From NCBI GenBank assembly GCA_905209085.1, contig CAJLRM010000008.1:1-64000 (forward strand): a stretch of DNA of 64,000 nucleotides, given 5' to 3'. The notes beneath the pieces were generated by a model. It was given only the letters and a program-made list of their open reading frames with translations, was not told the origin of the DNA and ran no database searches. This document shows positions 36,401 to 43,823 of the stretch, in pieces. The translations under genes and the position numbers were made by a program. This stretch comes from an uncultured Eubacteriales bacterium (GTDB taxonomy: Bacteria; Bacillota; Clostridia; Christensenellales; Borkfalkiaceae). How positions within the stretch are numbered: the stretch's first letter is position 1; every line of letters begins with the position of its first letter.

Positions 36401-37929
36401 GTGACGTCTTCCGCCGTTTCGCCGAACAGCCACGGCATACGCCCTTCTTGGTGGATATATTCGTAATTCGTGCAGTGGACGCGGCAGATGGTGGAGAGCG
36501 CTCCGTACTGCATCCAGCGGGAATACATGGAATCGCTCACCGCCGCATTGTGTCCGCCGATATCCGAGGACATATAGGGAAGCCCCACTTCCGCGCCGCC
36601 GAATACGGAAGCGTAGATCTCCTGCGCCAAAGCGTTAGTATCCGCGCCGATGTCCCCCGTCCACTGAATGGAATAGCGGTGCGCGGAGAGATCGGAGGCA
36701 TAGTTCCATTTGCCGTGAAGACAACCGTCCACGTTGCCCATGATCAACGCTCTTTTCGCGTAGCCGTCGAGGTCCGTGATGCTTTCGAGGTAATCCTGCG
36801 TGATCCATTGATAGGCGTACATCCCGAAGGCGTAAACGGAAATATCGGGGTCGCAGGAGTTGAGCGCCACGCTCCAATTCCTATCGTACCACCAATAATC
36901 CAATCCCATGGAGAGGAGGAGCGTGAGATTCTTGTTGCGGTATTCCACTTCGCCGCGGTCGAGTCCGTTGCTTCCGGAATTGGGCTCGGGGTGATCGTTG
37001 AAAGCCACCTGTACGCCCAGCTTATGGCATTCCTCCAAAAACGCCGCCATGTCGGGGAAAAGATCCGTGTTGATATCGTAGCCGATAGAGCCGTTTTTCC
37101 GCCAGTCGGTGTCGATGACGAGCACGTCGATGCTGTATCCGCGGTCGGTATAATCCTTGATCTGCTGCAAGGCGGTTTCCGAGCTGTACGCATACCAGCG
37201 TGAATCCCAATATCCCAGCGTTTGCAGCGACACCATTTCGGAAGAGCCGGTCAGCGCCGTATAATCGGAACAAAATTGCTTGTAGTCGCCCTGAGGCAGG
37301 AATACGAACACGTCGGTGGCGTCGTTTTTGAAATCCCAGCCTTGCAGCGGCTTTCCGTCCTCGCTGACGGAATATCCGTAGTCGGAGGGGATGATGCGCG
37401 GGCTGTCCGTAAAATACCAGCTGGCAAGTTCGTCCGACGGGCTTGGAATGTAGACGTTGGTATCGGTCATGCCCGCGAATTCCCAAAGGGCGTTGCCCGA
37501 GGCGTCCGTCACGTACACATCGGCGGCTTTCGCGCCGTCGGGGATATGTACGGTGTACGTTTCCGTGACGATGTTCTTTCCGCCCGATACGTTTTCCAGC
37601 GTATAGGCTACCTTGTCCCAATCCTCGCGATTGGAAACGATGTAGCTGGCTCTGTCCTCAAAGCCTTTCGCGCCTTTTTCCTCGATGCGCAAAAGGGTGG
37701 GGGAAAGCAGCTGGATTCTGAGATCTCCCTGAATCACCGTCGACAAACTTTCGTCGGCAGGATCCTCGGCGGAAGAGGAGCTCGAATCGGAATCGCTCGC
37801 AGAGGACGACGAGGAATTTCCCGAGGAATCGCTGTCCTCGCCGGGACCGCCGCACGCTGCCAGAGTTAGTCCTCCCGCCAGGCAGAGCGTTCCCAACAAA
37901 GTGAAGAGTCCGAGTAAAGTTTTTTTCAT
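33469..37929 (-). CDS. GH31 alpha-glycosidase lipoprotein with PA14 insert and module repeats
   Basis: This 1486-residue lipoprotein has Cys26 in LAAC, a Ser-rich linker (28-60) and then a GH31 enzyme. Catalytic landmarks are VLVIDTDWR, WWYDRNW (Asp349, likely nucleophile), WTGDIGAD (Asp426, likely acid/base) and SSDIGGHN. A PA14 domain (about 583-725) is inserted between the barrel and the C-terminal beta-sheet domain (LPEGTWIDVWSGK onward, with a DUF5110-like part). Three copies of an unassigned beta module end the protein (about 939-1118, 1130-1311, 1325-1486), shared with the downstream BIG2 lipoprotein. GH31 members hydrolyse alpha-glucosides, alpha-xylosides or alpha-galactosides; specificity is not decidable here. 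AAAGGGGG precedes the ATG. Confidence 0.92.
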   Translation of the reverse strand: MKKTLLGLFTLLGTLCLAGGLTLAACGGPGEDSDSSGNSSSSSASDSDSSSSSAEDPADESLSTVIQGDLRIQLLSPTLLRIEEKGAKGFEDRASYIVSNREDWDKVAYTLENVSGGKNIVTETYTVHIPDGAKAADVYVTDASGNALWEFAGMTDTNVYIPSPSDELASWYFTDSPRIIPSDYGYSVSEDGKPLQGWDFKNDATDVFVFLPQGDYKQFCSDYTALTGSSEMVSLQTLGYWDSRWYAYSSETALQQIKDYTDRGYSIDVLVIDTDWRKNGSIGYDINTDLFPDMAAFLEECHKLGVQVAFNDHPEPNSGSNGLDRGEVEYRNKNLTLLLSMGLDYWWYDRNWSVALNSCDPDISVYAFGMYAYQWITQDYLESITDLDGYAKRALIMGNVDGCLHGKWNYASDLSAHRYSIQWTGDIGADTNALAQEIYASVFGGAEVGLPYMSSDIGGHNAAVSDSMYSRWMQYGALSTICRVHCTNYEYIHQEGRMPWLFGETAEDVTKAYVGMRYRLLPLFYSLSYENYTDGLPVMRRLDIEYPEYVEAQRNDEYMLGSYIVVAPIDEAVTNQKVDNSALTHLENGKETAGLAAEYYANKDWSGTPVRRQTDANIFFDWGTGGPAGLGTDNFSVKWSGNITIGKNPAALSFFADDAVIVWLDGEKVIDGSDVYDCYLSTKVLAANTKHTLEVYYAEYQYNAHIYMYYMEQPAAGGSICNNSRTVFLPEGTWIDVWSGKRFVGPATYTVTHPLETSPIFVREGALITLAQNMTNTGEKDWSEMALDVYPSRNFTASTTLYEDDTTTVAYKSGHYRTTDIAMCYDKTKNALCVTIDAAKGTFSGIRAFGERSWNVRVHTNPEWGDLLRAKVNGKNVSLSFFGQSSEAMPFAFSGAARDGDLYEFTVEGSVYEKYEIELYFDGAADSAVNQDYDDTQLNFSVSAEKAGDGIDLTEAGSIDWISYGDELATEAVRKNGGAGLFSFPSGYDSPWLVYDNFFLKEYSDGDVLEWRSGNGGIASQKDFSLEIKTAGKEAYYVLYVGGNQCTAKLTVRDRAGNVRTLVFGDLNGSFLRRIVIECPDDTKSTLYVTYAMQASETDGTGSPSNVTLLGGFASSLLPDISDKPDTNLSAQVVSSVTAAGTADLSDAGADLKEETLDWMQFGDDGGVKSVRRIGGTAIENVTFREGRGFSDYPMTLSYTDGDELCAHTGTKKGTCTPGGITLTFAVTPEVKHIRLYTGAWQATNTVEVYTRKGRLLSAADSFTVGSIAEEKVVTIGVDAKEADTLIVLIKSSKEGGGGNVSLAGVAVTGTPKGSTATVSMECTELSEAVNLTARGSADWLYFGTGAKKKDGAKLPELSNIQFGAPVNFNDYGVSLSYADGNDGSAASLTGGKAFDYARFTVAIDTNTRYIELYASVFDATAGIVVLDENGNALLRAEPHRDTDSSMDSFLIKLSVEAQRAQTLTVVYYKGGSGSGNAGLAAVAVS

Positions 37930-38043
37930 AAAAACCCCCTTTATATGGTTTTTAAAATGCGTAAAGCTTTTCTTTCCGAATGTTTCTCCGCGGCAAAGAG
38001 CCGAGGTGAAAAAAGTTTGAAAAAAGGGAAAATTATTTTTTGA

Positions 38044-38072
38044 TTGACATTCGGGAACAATTATATTATAAT
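38044..38072 (+). promoter_or_regulatory. Perfect consensus sigma-A promoter for the third AraC gene
   Basis: TTGACA at 38044-38049 and TATAAT at 38067-38072 are separated by 17 bases, a perfect match to the vegetative consensus. It lies 91 bases before the AraC start and within the gap that must also hold the promoter of the divergent GH31 operon. Confidence 0.85.
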
Positions 38073-38163
38073 GAGCTTACGTATGGTTGTAAATGAACAA
38101 AAAACCTAAAAAAATGAGGATTAGTAGCATAATTTAAGCCTTTTGGGGGAGGAATCCGCGAAA

Positions 38164-39102
38164 ATGTTGCATTATGAAGAGAAAAAGGTGGACCCGAAAA
38201 AGAATATCCTGTACGGAAGCACGCAGAAGGAGGAGTTTATCCTGTTTTCTTCTTCCGAAGACGAGGAATATCCGTTGCGGGTGGAGATGGTGGGAATCAC
38301 GCATCCGGACAGGGAGTATTTTATTCAGCGGGAACATTCCGACTATTTTGTTCTCGAATACGTGGCGTCGGGAAAGGGATACATATTCGACGGCGGAAAA
38401 AAATACGCGGTGGAGGAAGATTGCGTCTATGTTCTTCAACCGGGCAAGAAACATAAATACGGGGCGGATAAGAAGGAGCCTTACGAAAAAATCTGGATCA
38501 ATTTTTTCAGCGATATCATGACGGACGTATTCGCCGCATACGGTTTGTCCGACAGGACGGTGTTCCCGCATTCGCACTGCCGAAAATATTTCGACGAGCT
38601 GATGGAGATCGCACAGGAAAATCCCGTAAACGCCAAGAGTTATTTAAAGGTATCGGAAGTGATCTTCCGACTGATCCTCGCTCTGGCGGAAAGCGTCGAA
38701 AAAAAGCGCGAAGTTTCGCCTACGGCGAATCGCGTCAAAGAGGCGCTGGATTCTTCCGTATACCGCAAGATCACGATCGATAAGCTGACGGAGGAACTCA
38801 GCGTTTCCAAGTCCCAGATGACGCGGGAGTTTAAAAAGTATTACGCACTGACTCCCTATCAGTATCTTTTAGACAGAAAAATAGATATTGCCAAGAGTCT
38901 TTTGAACACCACTTCCATGAAGGTTTTTGAGATCAGCGAAACCCTGGGCTTTACGGACGAGTATTATTTCTCCAATCTTTTCAAACAAAAGACGGGGGAA
39001 TCTCCCCTCGCGTTCCGTTTCAGGACGAAAGCCGGACAAAAACGAGCAAAAATTACAAAAAATCGTAAAACGACAGAAAAAAACGAAGGGGAAAATCAAT
39101 AA
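38164..39102 (+). CDS. AraC family transcriptional regulator
   Basis: This 312-residue protein has an N-terminal cupin-like domain (about 20-130, EYVASGKGYIFDGGKKY, then VLQPGKKHKYG) and a C-terminal AraC domain (about 195-290) ending with the typical FEISETLGFTDEYYFSNLFK motif. The ATG at 38164 follows GGGGGAGG; an in-frame TTG at 38143 lies at the ribosome site and is rejected. A basic tail of about 25 residues follows the HTH. The gene is divergent from the GH31-BIG2 operon and has a perfect sigma-A promoter, so it is probably the activator of that operon. Confidence 0.93.
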   Translation: MLHYEEKKVDPKKNILYGSTQKEEFILFSSSEDEEYPLRVEMVGITHPDREYFIQREHSDYFVLEYVASGKGYIFDGGKKYAVEEDCVYVLQPGKKHKYGADKKEPYEKIWINFFSDIMTDVFAAYGLSDRTVFPHSHCRKYFDELMEIAQENPVNAKSYLKVSEVIFRLILALAESVEKKREVSPTANRVKEALDSSVYRKITIDKLTEELSVSKSQMTREFKKYYALTPYQYLLDRKIDIAKSLLNTTSMKVFEISETLGFTDEYYFSNLFKQKTGESPLAFRFRTKAGQKRAKITKNRKTTEKNEGENQ

Positions 39103-39355
39103 AAATTTATTTTGCGCGACGTATTTTTTACTTGTTTAATATTTCGCTCCGCCGAAGTAAAAAAATGTTTTGGAGGCGGCAGGGCAGCATTGAGTTATAA
39201 AAACTTCCGAAAAGGAAAGAAAAATACTCTTTTTATGACGAAGAAATAGGGCGGATTTTTCATAAAGAATGAATAAATGAAGGAAAATTTCGTTTAAAAT
39301 TAAATTTTTCCAGTAAAAAAGTTCAAATAAATGCATATAAAATCAAGGGAAATTA

Positions 39356-39384
39356 TTGACAAAGTGACGGATATGTGATATTAT
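39356..39384 (+). promoter_or_regulatory. Sigma-A promoter of the amino-sugar cluster
   Basis: TTGACA at 39356-39361 and TATTAT at 39379-39384 are separated by 17 bases. The direction is toward the acyltransferase-glmM-glmS genes. Confidence 0.8.
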
Positions 39385-39575
39385 GTATAAGGTAAAGTAC
39401 AGAAAACACATTTTGCAGATTGTGCTTGTTCAGGTCTTTTGACTTTATGAGGGGCGCAATTTATGCAAAGCATCATTTTATATACAGGGATACTCGGTCG
39501 AATCAAACGTTTTTACGAAAGCGAGGGGAGGAAGTTGTGGAGAGCGACATGACTTTCACAGATGCGGGAGAAAGG

Positions 39576-39601
39576 GCGCCTCAACGAGGCGCGGATTTTT
39601 T
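39576..39601 (+). terminator. Terminator-like hairpin inside the leader (attenuator candidate)
   Basis: GCGCCTC-AAC-GAGGCGC is a perfect 7-base stem with a 3-base loop, followed after GGA by six T residues. It lies about 190 bases after the promoter and about 210 before the first start codon, so it could stop most transcripts unless an antiterminator forms. Confidence 0.6.
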
Positions 39602-39811
39602 GAATAGAAAGAAAAATGGCACGGCGGCTGCAAATTCTGCATCGATTGATAAAGTCGATGTGTTTTTGCGTCCGCTGTTTTTGTATGTATAGCGCTCAAC
39701 GATAAAATTCATCGCAAAAAAGAGAGAATTTTTGCGAAAAGGTGGACGGAAAGGCTATATTTTCCGTAAGATAAAAAGAGGGCTTCAAATTTGACGGCGA
39801 GGAGAGAAACC

Positions 39812-40471
39812 ATGACGAAAATAACGGAATTATATGACTTGGAGCATACGCAGGCAAGAGAATATCTTTCGGCGTTTGTCTATCCCTGGGAGGCGCTGCA
39901 AGGAATCAAGGAGTTTATTCTCCGTTTGGGAAAGACGTTATCCCCCGCCGAATACGAGGAAATATCTCCCGGCGTATGGGTGCATAAAACGGCGAAAATA
40001 GCGCCCACCGCATACCTGGGCGCACCCTGCGTCATCGGCGCCGAAACGGAAGTGAGGCACTGCGCGTTTATCCGCGGCTCCGCTTTGGTCGGCGATAACT
40101 GCGTCGTGGGCAACTCGGTGGAATTGAAAAACGTCATTCTTTTCGACAACGTTCAGACGCCTCACTACAACTATGTGGGGGACAGTATTTTGGGCTTCAA
40201 GTCGCATATGGGCGCCGGCTCCGTCACTTCCAACGTGAAATCGGACAAATCGCCGGTGGCGATAAAAGACGGGGAAGCCAAGACGGAAACGGGTTTGAAA
40301 AAGATGGGCGCCATGCTCGGCGATTATGTGGAAGTGGGCTGCAACAGCGTGCTCAATCCCGGTACGGTGATCGGCAGACGTTCCCATATATATCCCCTCT
40401 CCTGCGTGCGCGGCGTGATCCCTCCCGACAGTATCTATAAAACGGGCGGAATCATCGTGAAAAAACGCTGA
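39812..40471 (+). CDS. Left-handed beta-helix acyltransferase, GlmU C-terminal-like
   Basis: This 219-residue protein has an N-terminal helical part (about 1-50) and then hexapeptide repeats of the left-handed beta-helix acyltransferase type (about 60-205), with segments such as IAPTAYLGAPCVIG and VVGNSVELKNVILF. It resembles the acetyltransferase half of GlmU without a pyrophosphorylase half, and such proteins often transfer an acetyl or acyl group to a sugar or nucleotide sugar. The ATG at 39812 follows GGCGAGGAG. It leads the glmM-glmS cluster, so a role in amino-sugar acetylation is likely. With the nucleotidyltransferase at 18643 it could supply a split GlmU, which is speculative. Confidence 0.83.
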   Translation: MTKITELYDLEHTQAREYLSAFVYPWEALQGIKEFILRLGKTLSPAEYEEISPGVWVHKTAKIAPTAYLGAPCVIGAETEVRHCAFIRGSALVGDNCVVGNSVELKNVILFDNVQTPHYNYVGDSILGFKSHMGAGSVTSNVKSDKSPVAIKDGEAKTETGLKKMGAMLGDYVEVGCNSVLNPGTVIGRRSHIYPLSCVRGVIPPDSIYKTGGIIVKKR

Positions 40472-40558
40472 CCGAAGAGTTACAAACGCATAATTTTCAG
40501 AAAACACATAAGAATACTTTTTACGGAAGAAATAAACGAATAATAAGAGGAATGTTTT

Positions 40559-41947
40559 ATGGGTAAGTATTTCGGAACGGACGGTTTCCGCGGCGAGGCG
40601 AACAAGACCCTCACGGCGGGGCACGCCTATAAGGTCGGCCGCTTTCTCGGCTGGTATTACGGGGAACTGAAAAGACGGGCGGGCGACGCGGCTTCGCCCC
40701 GCGTCGTCATCGGCAAAGACACCCGTCGTTCGAGCTATATGTTCGAATACGCGCTGGTGGCGGGATTGACCGCTTCGGGTGCGGACGCGTATCTTCTGCA
40801 CGTGACGACGACTCCCTCCGTAGCGTATATTGCGCGGGTGGATTCGTTCGACTGCGGGATCATGATTTCCGCCAGCCACAATCCCTATTACGACAACGGC
40901 ATCAAATTAATCAACGGTCAGGGCGAAAAGATCGACGAAAAGACCATCGCGCTCGTCGAAAATTATCTCGACGGAAAGCTGGAAGTTTTCGGCCGGCAAT
41001 GGGCGGAAGTCCCTTATGCCGAGGGCGAGAAAATCGGGCGCACGGTGGACTACGTTTCCGGGCGCAATCGCTATATCGGCTACCTCATCTCTTTGGGAAT
41101 GTACTCGTTTAAGGGAGTGAAGGTGGGGCTGGACTGCGCCAATGGCAGTTCGTGGAATATCGCAAAGGCGGTATTCGACGCTTTGGGCGCCACCACGTAC
41201 GTCATCAACGCCGAACCCAACGGGCTGAACATCAACGAGAACGCGGGCTCGACGCATATCGAGGGACTGCGGAAGTTCGTCGTGGAGAAGGGGCTGGACG
41301 TCGGCTTTGCCTACGACGGCGACGCGGACAGATGCCTCTGCGTCGACGAAACGGGAGAAATCGTCAACGGCGATCATATCATGTATCTCTACGCCCGCTA
41401 TATGAAGGAGCGGGGAAAACTGGTGACGAATAAAGTCGTCACGACGATCATGTCCAATTTCGGACTTTATAAAGCGCTGGACGAACTCGGAATCGAGTAT
41501 GCCAAGACGGCGGTAGGGGACAAATATGTGTACGAATATATGGCGACGCACGGCGACAGGATCGGCGGCGAGCAGTCGGGACACATCATTTTTTCCAAAT
41601 ACGCCTCGACGGGCGACGGAATTCTCACCAGCTTGAAAGTGATGGAAGTCATGATGGCGCAGGAAAAGCCTTTGAGCAAACTGAGAGCGCCTATGGCGAT
41701 GTATCCGCAGGTTTTAATCAACGTGAAGGTGAAGGATAAAGCGGCGGCGCAGGCGGACGCCGACGTGCAGGCGGCGGTCAAAGAGGTCGCGGAGGCGTTG
41801 GGCGATACGGGGCGTATCCTCTTGCGCGAATCGGGCACGGAACCCGTCATTCGGGTGATGGTGGAAGCGGAAACGAAGGAAATCTGTCAGAAGTATACCG
41901 AAAAGGTGGTGGCGGTGATTCGAAACAACGGTCATGAGTCGGCATAG
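40559..41947 (+). CDS. glmM: Phosphoglucosamine mutase GlmM
   Basis: This 462-residue enzyme interconverts glucosamine 6-phosphate and glucosamine 1-phosphate on the way to UDP-GlcNAc. The N-terminus KYFGTDGFRGEAN is typical of GlmM. The phosphoserine loop MISASHNPYYDNG places the catalytic Ser at residue 106, the metal loop is DGDADRC, and the C-terminal phosphate loop is LRESGTEPVIRVM. The AGAGGA site precedes the ATG. GlmS follows after 18 bases, so the two steps of glucosamine phosphate supply are cotranscribed. All expected motifs are present and the length is normal. Confidence 0.96.
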   Translation: MGKYFGTDGFRGEANKTLTAGHAYKVGRFLGWYYGELKRRAGDAASPRVVIGKDTRRSSYMFEYALVAGLTASGADAYLLHVTTTPSVAYIARVDSFDCGIMISASHNPYYDNGIKLINGQGEKIDEKTIALVENYLDGKLEVFGRQWAEVPYAEGEKIGRTVDYVSGRNRYIGYLISLGMYSFKGVKVGLDCANGSSWNIAKAVFDALGATTYVINAEPNGLNINENAGSTHIEGLRKFVVEKGLDVGFAYDGDADRCLCVDETGEIVNGDHIMYLYARYMKERGKLVTNKVVTTIMSNFGLYKALDELGIEYAKTAVGDKYVYEYMATHGDRIGGEQSGHIIFSKYASTGDGILTSLKVMEVMMAQEKPLSKLRAPMAMYPQVLINVKVKDKAAAQADADVQAAVKEVAEALGDTGRILLRESGTEPVIRVMVEAETKEICQKYTEKVVAVIRNNGHESA

Positions 41948-41965
41948 AAGCGAGGGCGAGAGAAA

Positions 41966-43804
41966 ATGTGCGGAATTGTAGGATTTACGGGCAAACATCA
42001 GGCGGCGCCGATCTTGCTCGAAGGGCTTTCAAAACTCGAATACCGCGGGTATGACTCCGCGGGGCTTGCCGTGCGCGACGGGACGGCGGACGTGGAGATC
42101 GTCAAGGCGAAGGGACGGTTGAAGGTGCTCGCGGAAAAGACCAATAACGGCTTGACGCTCAAAGGCTGCTGCGGCATCGGACACACCCGCTGGGCGACGC
42201 ACGGGGAACCTTCGACGGAAAACGCGCATCCCCATTGCAGCGACGATAAATCTGTGGTCGCCGTCCATAACGGAATCATAGAAAATTATCAGGAACTGAA
42301 AGAAAAGCTCGTCAAGAGCGATTATAAGTTCTATTCTCAGACGGACACCGAGGTGGCGACAAAGCTGCTCGACTATTATTACAAAAAATACGGCGGCGGC
42401 CCCATCGATTCGCTGGCGAGATTCATGATGCGCGTCCGCGGCTCTTACGCTTTGGCGGTGATGTTTAAGGACTATCCCGAAGAGATATACGTGGCGCGCA
42501 AGGACAGCCCGATGATCATCGGCGTCGAGAAGGGAGAAACGTATCTCGCTTCCGACGTGCCCGCCATTTTGAAATACACGCGCAACGTCTATTATATCGG
42601 TAATCTGGAAATCGCCCGCCTCAAAATGGGGCAGGTGCAGTTTTTCAATCTCGACCGAGAGGAGATCGAAAAGGAGATCACGCAGATAAAGTGGGATGCG
42701 AAAGCCGCCGAAAAAGCGGGCTTCGAGCATTTCATGATGAAAGAGATCCACGAGCAGCCCAAAGCCGCGCAGGATACGCTCGCTTCCGTGATCGTCGATA
42801 AAAAAATCGATTTGTCGGCGGTAGGGCTGACGGAGGAAGAGATCAAAAAGATCAGTCAGATCTATATCGTGGCGTGCGGTTCGGCGTACCACGTAGGCGT
42901 CGCGGCGCAGTATGTGATGGAAGATCTGGCGAAAATTCCCGTCCGCGTGGAGCTGGCGTCGGAATTTCGCTATCGCAAACCGCTCATCGCCAAAGACTCC
43001 TTGGCGATCGTCGTCAGTCAGTCGGGAGAAACGGCGGACAGTCTTGCCGCGCTGCGAGAGGCAAAGAATCTCGGCGCCAAAACGCTCGCCGTCGTCAACG
43101 TCGTCGGCTCTTCCATCGCGCGCGAAGCGGATAACGTATTCTATACGCTGGCGGGACCCGAAATCGCGGTGGCGACCACGAAGGCGTATTCCACGCAGCT
43201 GATAGCGGGCTATCTTCTCGCCGTGGAGTTCGCCAAGGTGCGCGGGCAAATCTCCGCCGAGGAATACGCGCGTCTGATTGCCGAGCTGCTGGCTCTGCCC
43301 GAAAAGATGAAGCGCGTACTGGAAGATAAGGAACGGATCCAGTGGTTCGCGGCAAAATTCGCCAACGCCAAGGATATTTTCTTCATCGGCAGGGGCATCG
43401 ATTACGCCATCAGCCTCGAAGGCAGCCTGAAAATGAAAGAGATCAGCTATATTCACTCCGAAGCGTATGCGGCGGGCGAACTCAAACACGGCACCATCAG
43501 CCTCATCGAGGACGGTACGCTGGTGGTCAGCGTTCTCACTCAGCAGAGGCTGTACGAAAAAATGATCAGCAATATGGTGGAGGTAAAAAGCCGCGGCGCC
43601 TATTTGATGGGGCTGACCACCTACGGCAACTATAATATCGAGGATACGGCGGATTTCACCGCGTATATCCCCAGGACGGACGAACACTTTGCCGCAAGTC
43701 TGGCGGTGATTCCCCTGCAACTCATGGGCTATTACGTAAGCGTCGCCAAAGGTCTGGACGTGGATAAACCGCGCAATCTCGCAAAGAGCGTAACGGTGGA
43801 ATAA
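41966..43804 (+). CDS. glmS: Glutamine--fructose-6-phosphate aminotransferase GlmS
   Basis: This 612-residue enzyme makes glucosamine 6-phosphate from fructose 6-phosphate and glutamine, the first committed step of amino-sugar synthesis. Cys2 (MCGIVGFTG) is the glutaminase nucleophile after removal of Met1. The glutaminase domain covers about 1-230, and two SIS isomerase domains cover about 290-600 with SQSGETADS and the C-terminal NLAKSVTVE. No glmS ribozyme is possible directly upstream, because the gap to glmM is only 18 bases. The length and motifs are standard. Confidence 0.97.
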   Translation: MCGIVGFTGKHQAAPILLEGLSKLEYRGYDSAGLAVRDGTADVEIVKAKGRLKVLAEKTNNGLTLKGCCGIGHTRWATHGEPSTENAHPHCSDDKSVVAVHNGIIENYQELKEKLVKSDYKFYSQTDTEVATKLLDYYYKKYGGGPIDSLARFMMRVRGSYALAVMFKDYPEEIYVARKDSPMIIGVEKGETYLASDVPAILKYTRNVYYIGNLEIARLKMGQVQFFNLDREEIEKEITQIKWDAKAAEKAGFEHFMMKEIHEQPKAAQDTLASVIVDKKIDLSAVGLTEEEIKKISQIYIVACGSAYHVGVAAQYVMEDLAKIPVRVELASEFRYRKPLIAKDSLAIVVSQSGETADSLAALREAKNLGAKTLAVVNVVGSSIAREADNVFYTLAGPEIAVATTKAYSTQLIAGYLLAVEFAKVRGQISAEEYARLIAELLALPEKMKRVLEDKERIQWFAAKFANAKDIFFIGRGIDYAISLEGSLKMKEISYIHSEAYAAGELKHGTISLIEDGTLVVSVLTQQRLYEKMISNMVEVKSRGAYLMGLTTYGNYNIEDTADFTAYIPRTDEHFAASLAVIPLQLMGYYVSVAKGLDVDKPRNLAKSVTVE

Positions 43805-43823
43805 AGAGGTGCGGAAATTAACT

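Larger units (their letters stand above)
39103..39811. other. Intergenic region with promoter and long structured leader
   Basis: These 709 bases hold a promoter at 39356-39384 and then a leader of about 420 bases before the acyltransferase gene, with a terminator-like hairpin at 39576-39601. A possible 90-codon frame at 39420-39692 has no ribosome site and unlikely composition. No known riboswitch or glmS ribozyme core was recognised. Confidence 0.6.

Noticed and set aside
39420..39692. Possible 90-codon gene in the glm cluster leader
   Set aside because: Starts with a non-ATG codon without a ribosome site, composition is mixed, and the terminator-like hairpin lies within it; better explained as untranslated leader.
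39385..39811. glmS ribozyme or known riboswitch
   Set aside because: The leader lacks the glmS ribozyme core and sits upstream of an acyltransferase, not glmS; no T-box, SAM, FMN, guanidine or c-di-GMP-I consensus was found by eye.
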